The notes under the pieces: model-generated
What the model saw: the letters and a program-made list of their open reading frames with translations, nothing else
The model's database searches: none
What the model was told of the DNA's origin: nothing
Shown here: in pieces, positions 5,477 to 6,133 of the stretch
Position numbering within the stretch: position 1 is the first letter of the stretch
Layout: each line of letters begins with the position of its first letter
Translations under genes and position numbers: made by a program
Assembly (NCBI GenBank): GCA_002390155.1
Contig: DGOS01000061.1
Location: 19,535-25,667 of the forward strand
DNA length: 6,133 nt
Reading direction: 5' to 3'
From: Hyphomicrobiaceae bacterium UBA4460
Lineage (GTDB): Bacteria > Pseudomonadota > Alphaproteobacteria > Rhizobiales > Methyloligellaceae

Positions 5477-6133
5477 ATGACAATCTTGCATATCGACCTC
5501 GACTATCTCGCCGATACGCTCGAGGAGTTTCTTCAGATCCCCAGCCCAACGAGCTACACGGACAATATCGTCCAGCGATGCGGGCAGGAGCTTGACCGGC
5601 TCGGCGTGCCGTTCGAGGTCACGCGGCGCGGCGCCATCCGTGCTGTCCTGCGCGGCAAGGAACGCCGGCCCGCACGCGCGGTCGCCGCGCATCTCGATAC
5701 GCTCGGCGCGCAGGTCAAGAAGATCAAGGACAATGGACGCCTCTCGGTCGTGTCGATCGGCACGTGGAGCGCCCGCTTCGCTGAAGGCGCTCGCTGCACG
5801 ATCTTCACCGATCAAGGCAGCTATCGCGGCACCATCCTGCCGCTGAAGTCATCGGGCCACACCTATGGCGACGAGGTCGACGATCAGCCTACGGGCTGGG
5901 CTCATGTGGAGGTGCGCGTCGACGCACGATGCTCCGGCGTGGAGGAGGCCAAGAAACTTGGCATCGAAGTCGGCGATATCGTCTCCGTCGACCCACAGCC
6001 CGAGTTTCTCGACAACGGCTATATCTGCTCGCGTCATCTCGACGACAAGGCCGGTGTCGCGGTCATGCTGGCCGCGCTCCAGGCGCTTATTCCGGTTCGC
6101 GACCAGCTGCCGGTGGATGTCTACTTCCTCTTC
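5477..6133 (+). CDS. M42-family metallopeptidase-like protein of the NAGGN system, 3' truncated by the window
   Basis: The frame stays open from ATG 5477 to the right edge: 219 codons, with the gene continuing outside. The N-terminus (LADTLEEFLQIPSPTSYTDNI) is typical of metal-dependent aminopeptidases. AHLDTLGA (71-78) holds the metal ligand His72 and Asp74; standard M42 enzymes usually read AHMDE-G here, so Thr75 replaces Glu. Residues about 85-180 fit the M42 inserted beta-rich domain (GTILPLKSSGHTYGD, then GIEVGDIVSVDPQPEF). SRHLDDKAG (185-193) carries Asp190, the expected metal-bridging residue. The window ends at DVYFLF, just before the expected catalytic Glu-Glu segment. An M42-like hydrolase is the regular third member of the asnO-ngg trio. 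Its substrate is not established; turnover of the dipeptide or trimming of a precursor are possibilities. It has no signal peptide, so it should be cytoplasmic. Confidence 0.88.
   Translation, partial: MTILHIDLDYLADTLEEFLQIPSPTSYTDNIVQRCGQELDRLGVPFEVTRRGAIRAVLRGKERRPARAVAAHLDTLGAQVKKIKDNGRLSVVSIGTWSARFAEGARCTIFTDQGSYRGTILPLKSSGHTYGDEVDDQPTGWAHVEVRVDARCSGVEEAKKLGIEVGDIVSVDPQPEFLDNGYICSRHLDDKAGVAVMLAALQALIPVRDQLPVDVYFLF

Overview
GC-rich DNA whose gene content and control sites point to an alphaproteobacterium, most likely of the Hyphomicrobiales (Rhizobiales). The reasons are a rhizobial-style L,D-transpeptidase start, a perfect CtrA-type box (TTAA-N7-TTAA), and an asnO-ngg pair of the kind characterised in Sinorhizobium meliloti. 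Genus and species cannot be told from the window.

Layout. Positions 1-1420 (minus strand) hold the 5' part of an exported, probably peptidoglycan-acting protein. It has a signal peptide, a short basic patch, about 375 residues of acidic Ala/Glu/Asp/Thr/Pro-rich low-complexity sequence, and then the first ~35 residues of what looks like the scaffold domain of a YcbB-like L,D-transpeptidase. The window edge cuts it before any catalytic domain. Positions 1421-1866 are a divergent intergenic region with a CtrA-like box, short direct and inverted repeats and a weak sigma70-like promoter candidate. From 1867 onward (plus strand) there is an operon of three genes: an asparagine-synthetase-like amidotransferase (asnO), a GNAT/ATP-grasp fusion (ngg), and an M42-family metallopeptidase-like protein cut by the right edge.

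The three plus-strand genes match the known trio for the osmoprotectant dipeptide N-acetylglutaminylglutamine amide (NAGGN). Ngg is expected to acetylate glutamine with its GNAT half and ligate a second glutamine with its ATP-grasp half. AsnO then converts the C-terminal carboxylate to the amide, using glutamine-derived nitrogen and ATP. The role of the M42-like protein is not settled. The pathway is described already. What deserves a second look is the divergent pairing with a possibly CtrA-controlled cell-wall enzyme, the very long disordered linker of that enzyme, active-site substitutions in AsnO, and the repeat-rich control region.
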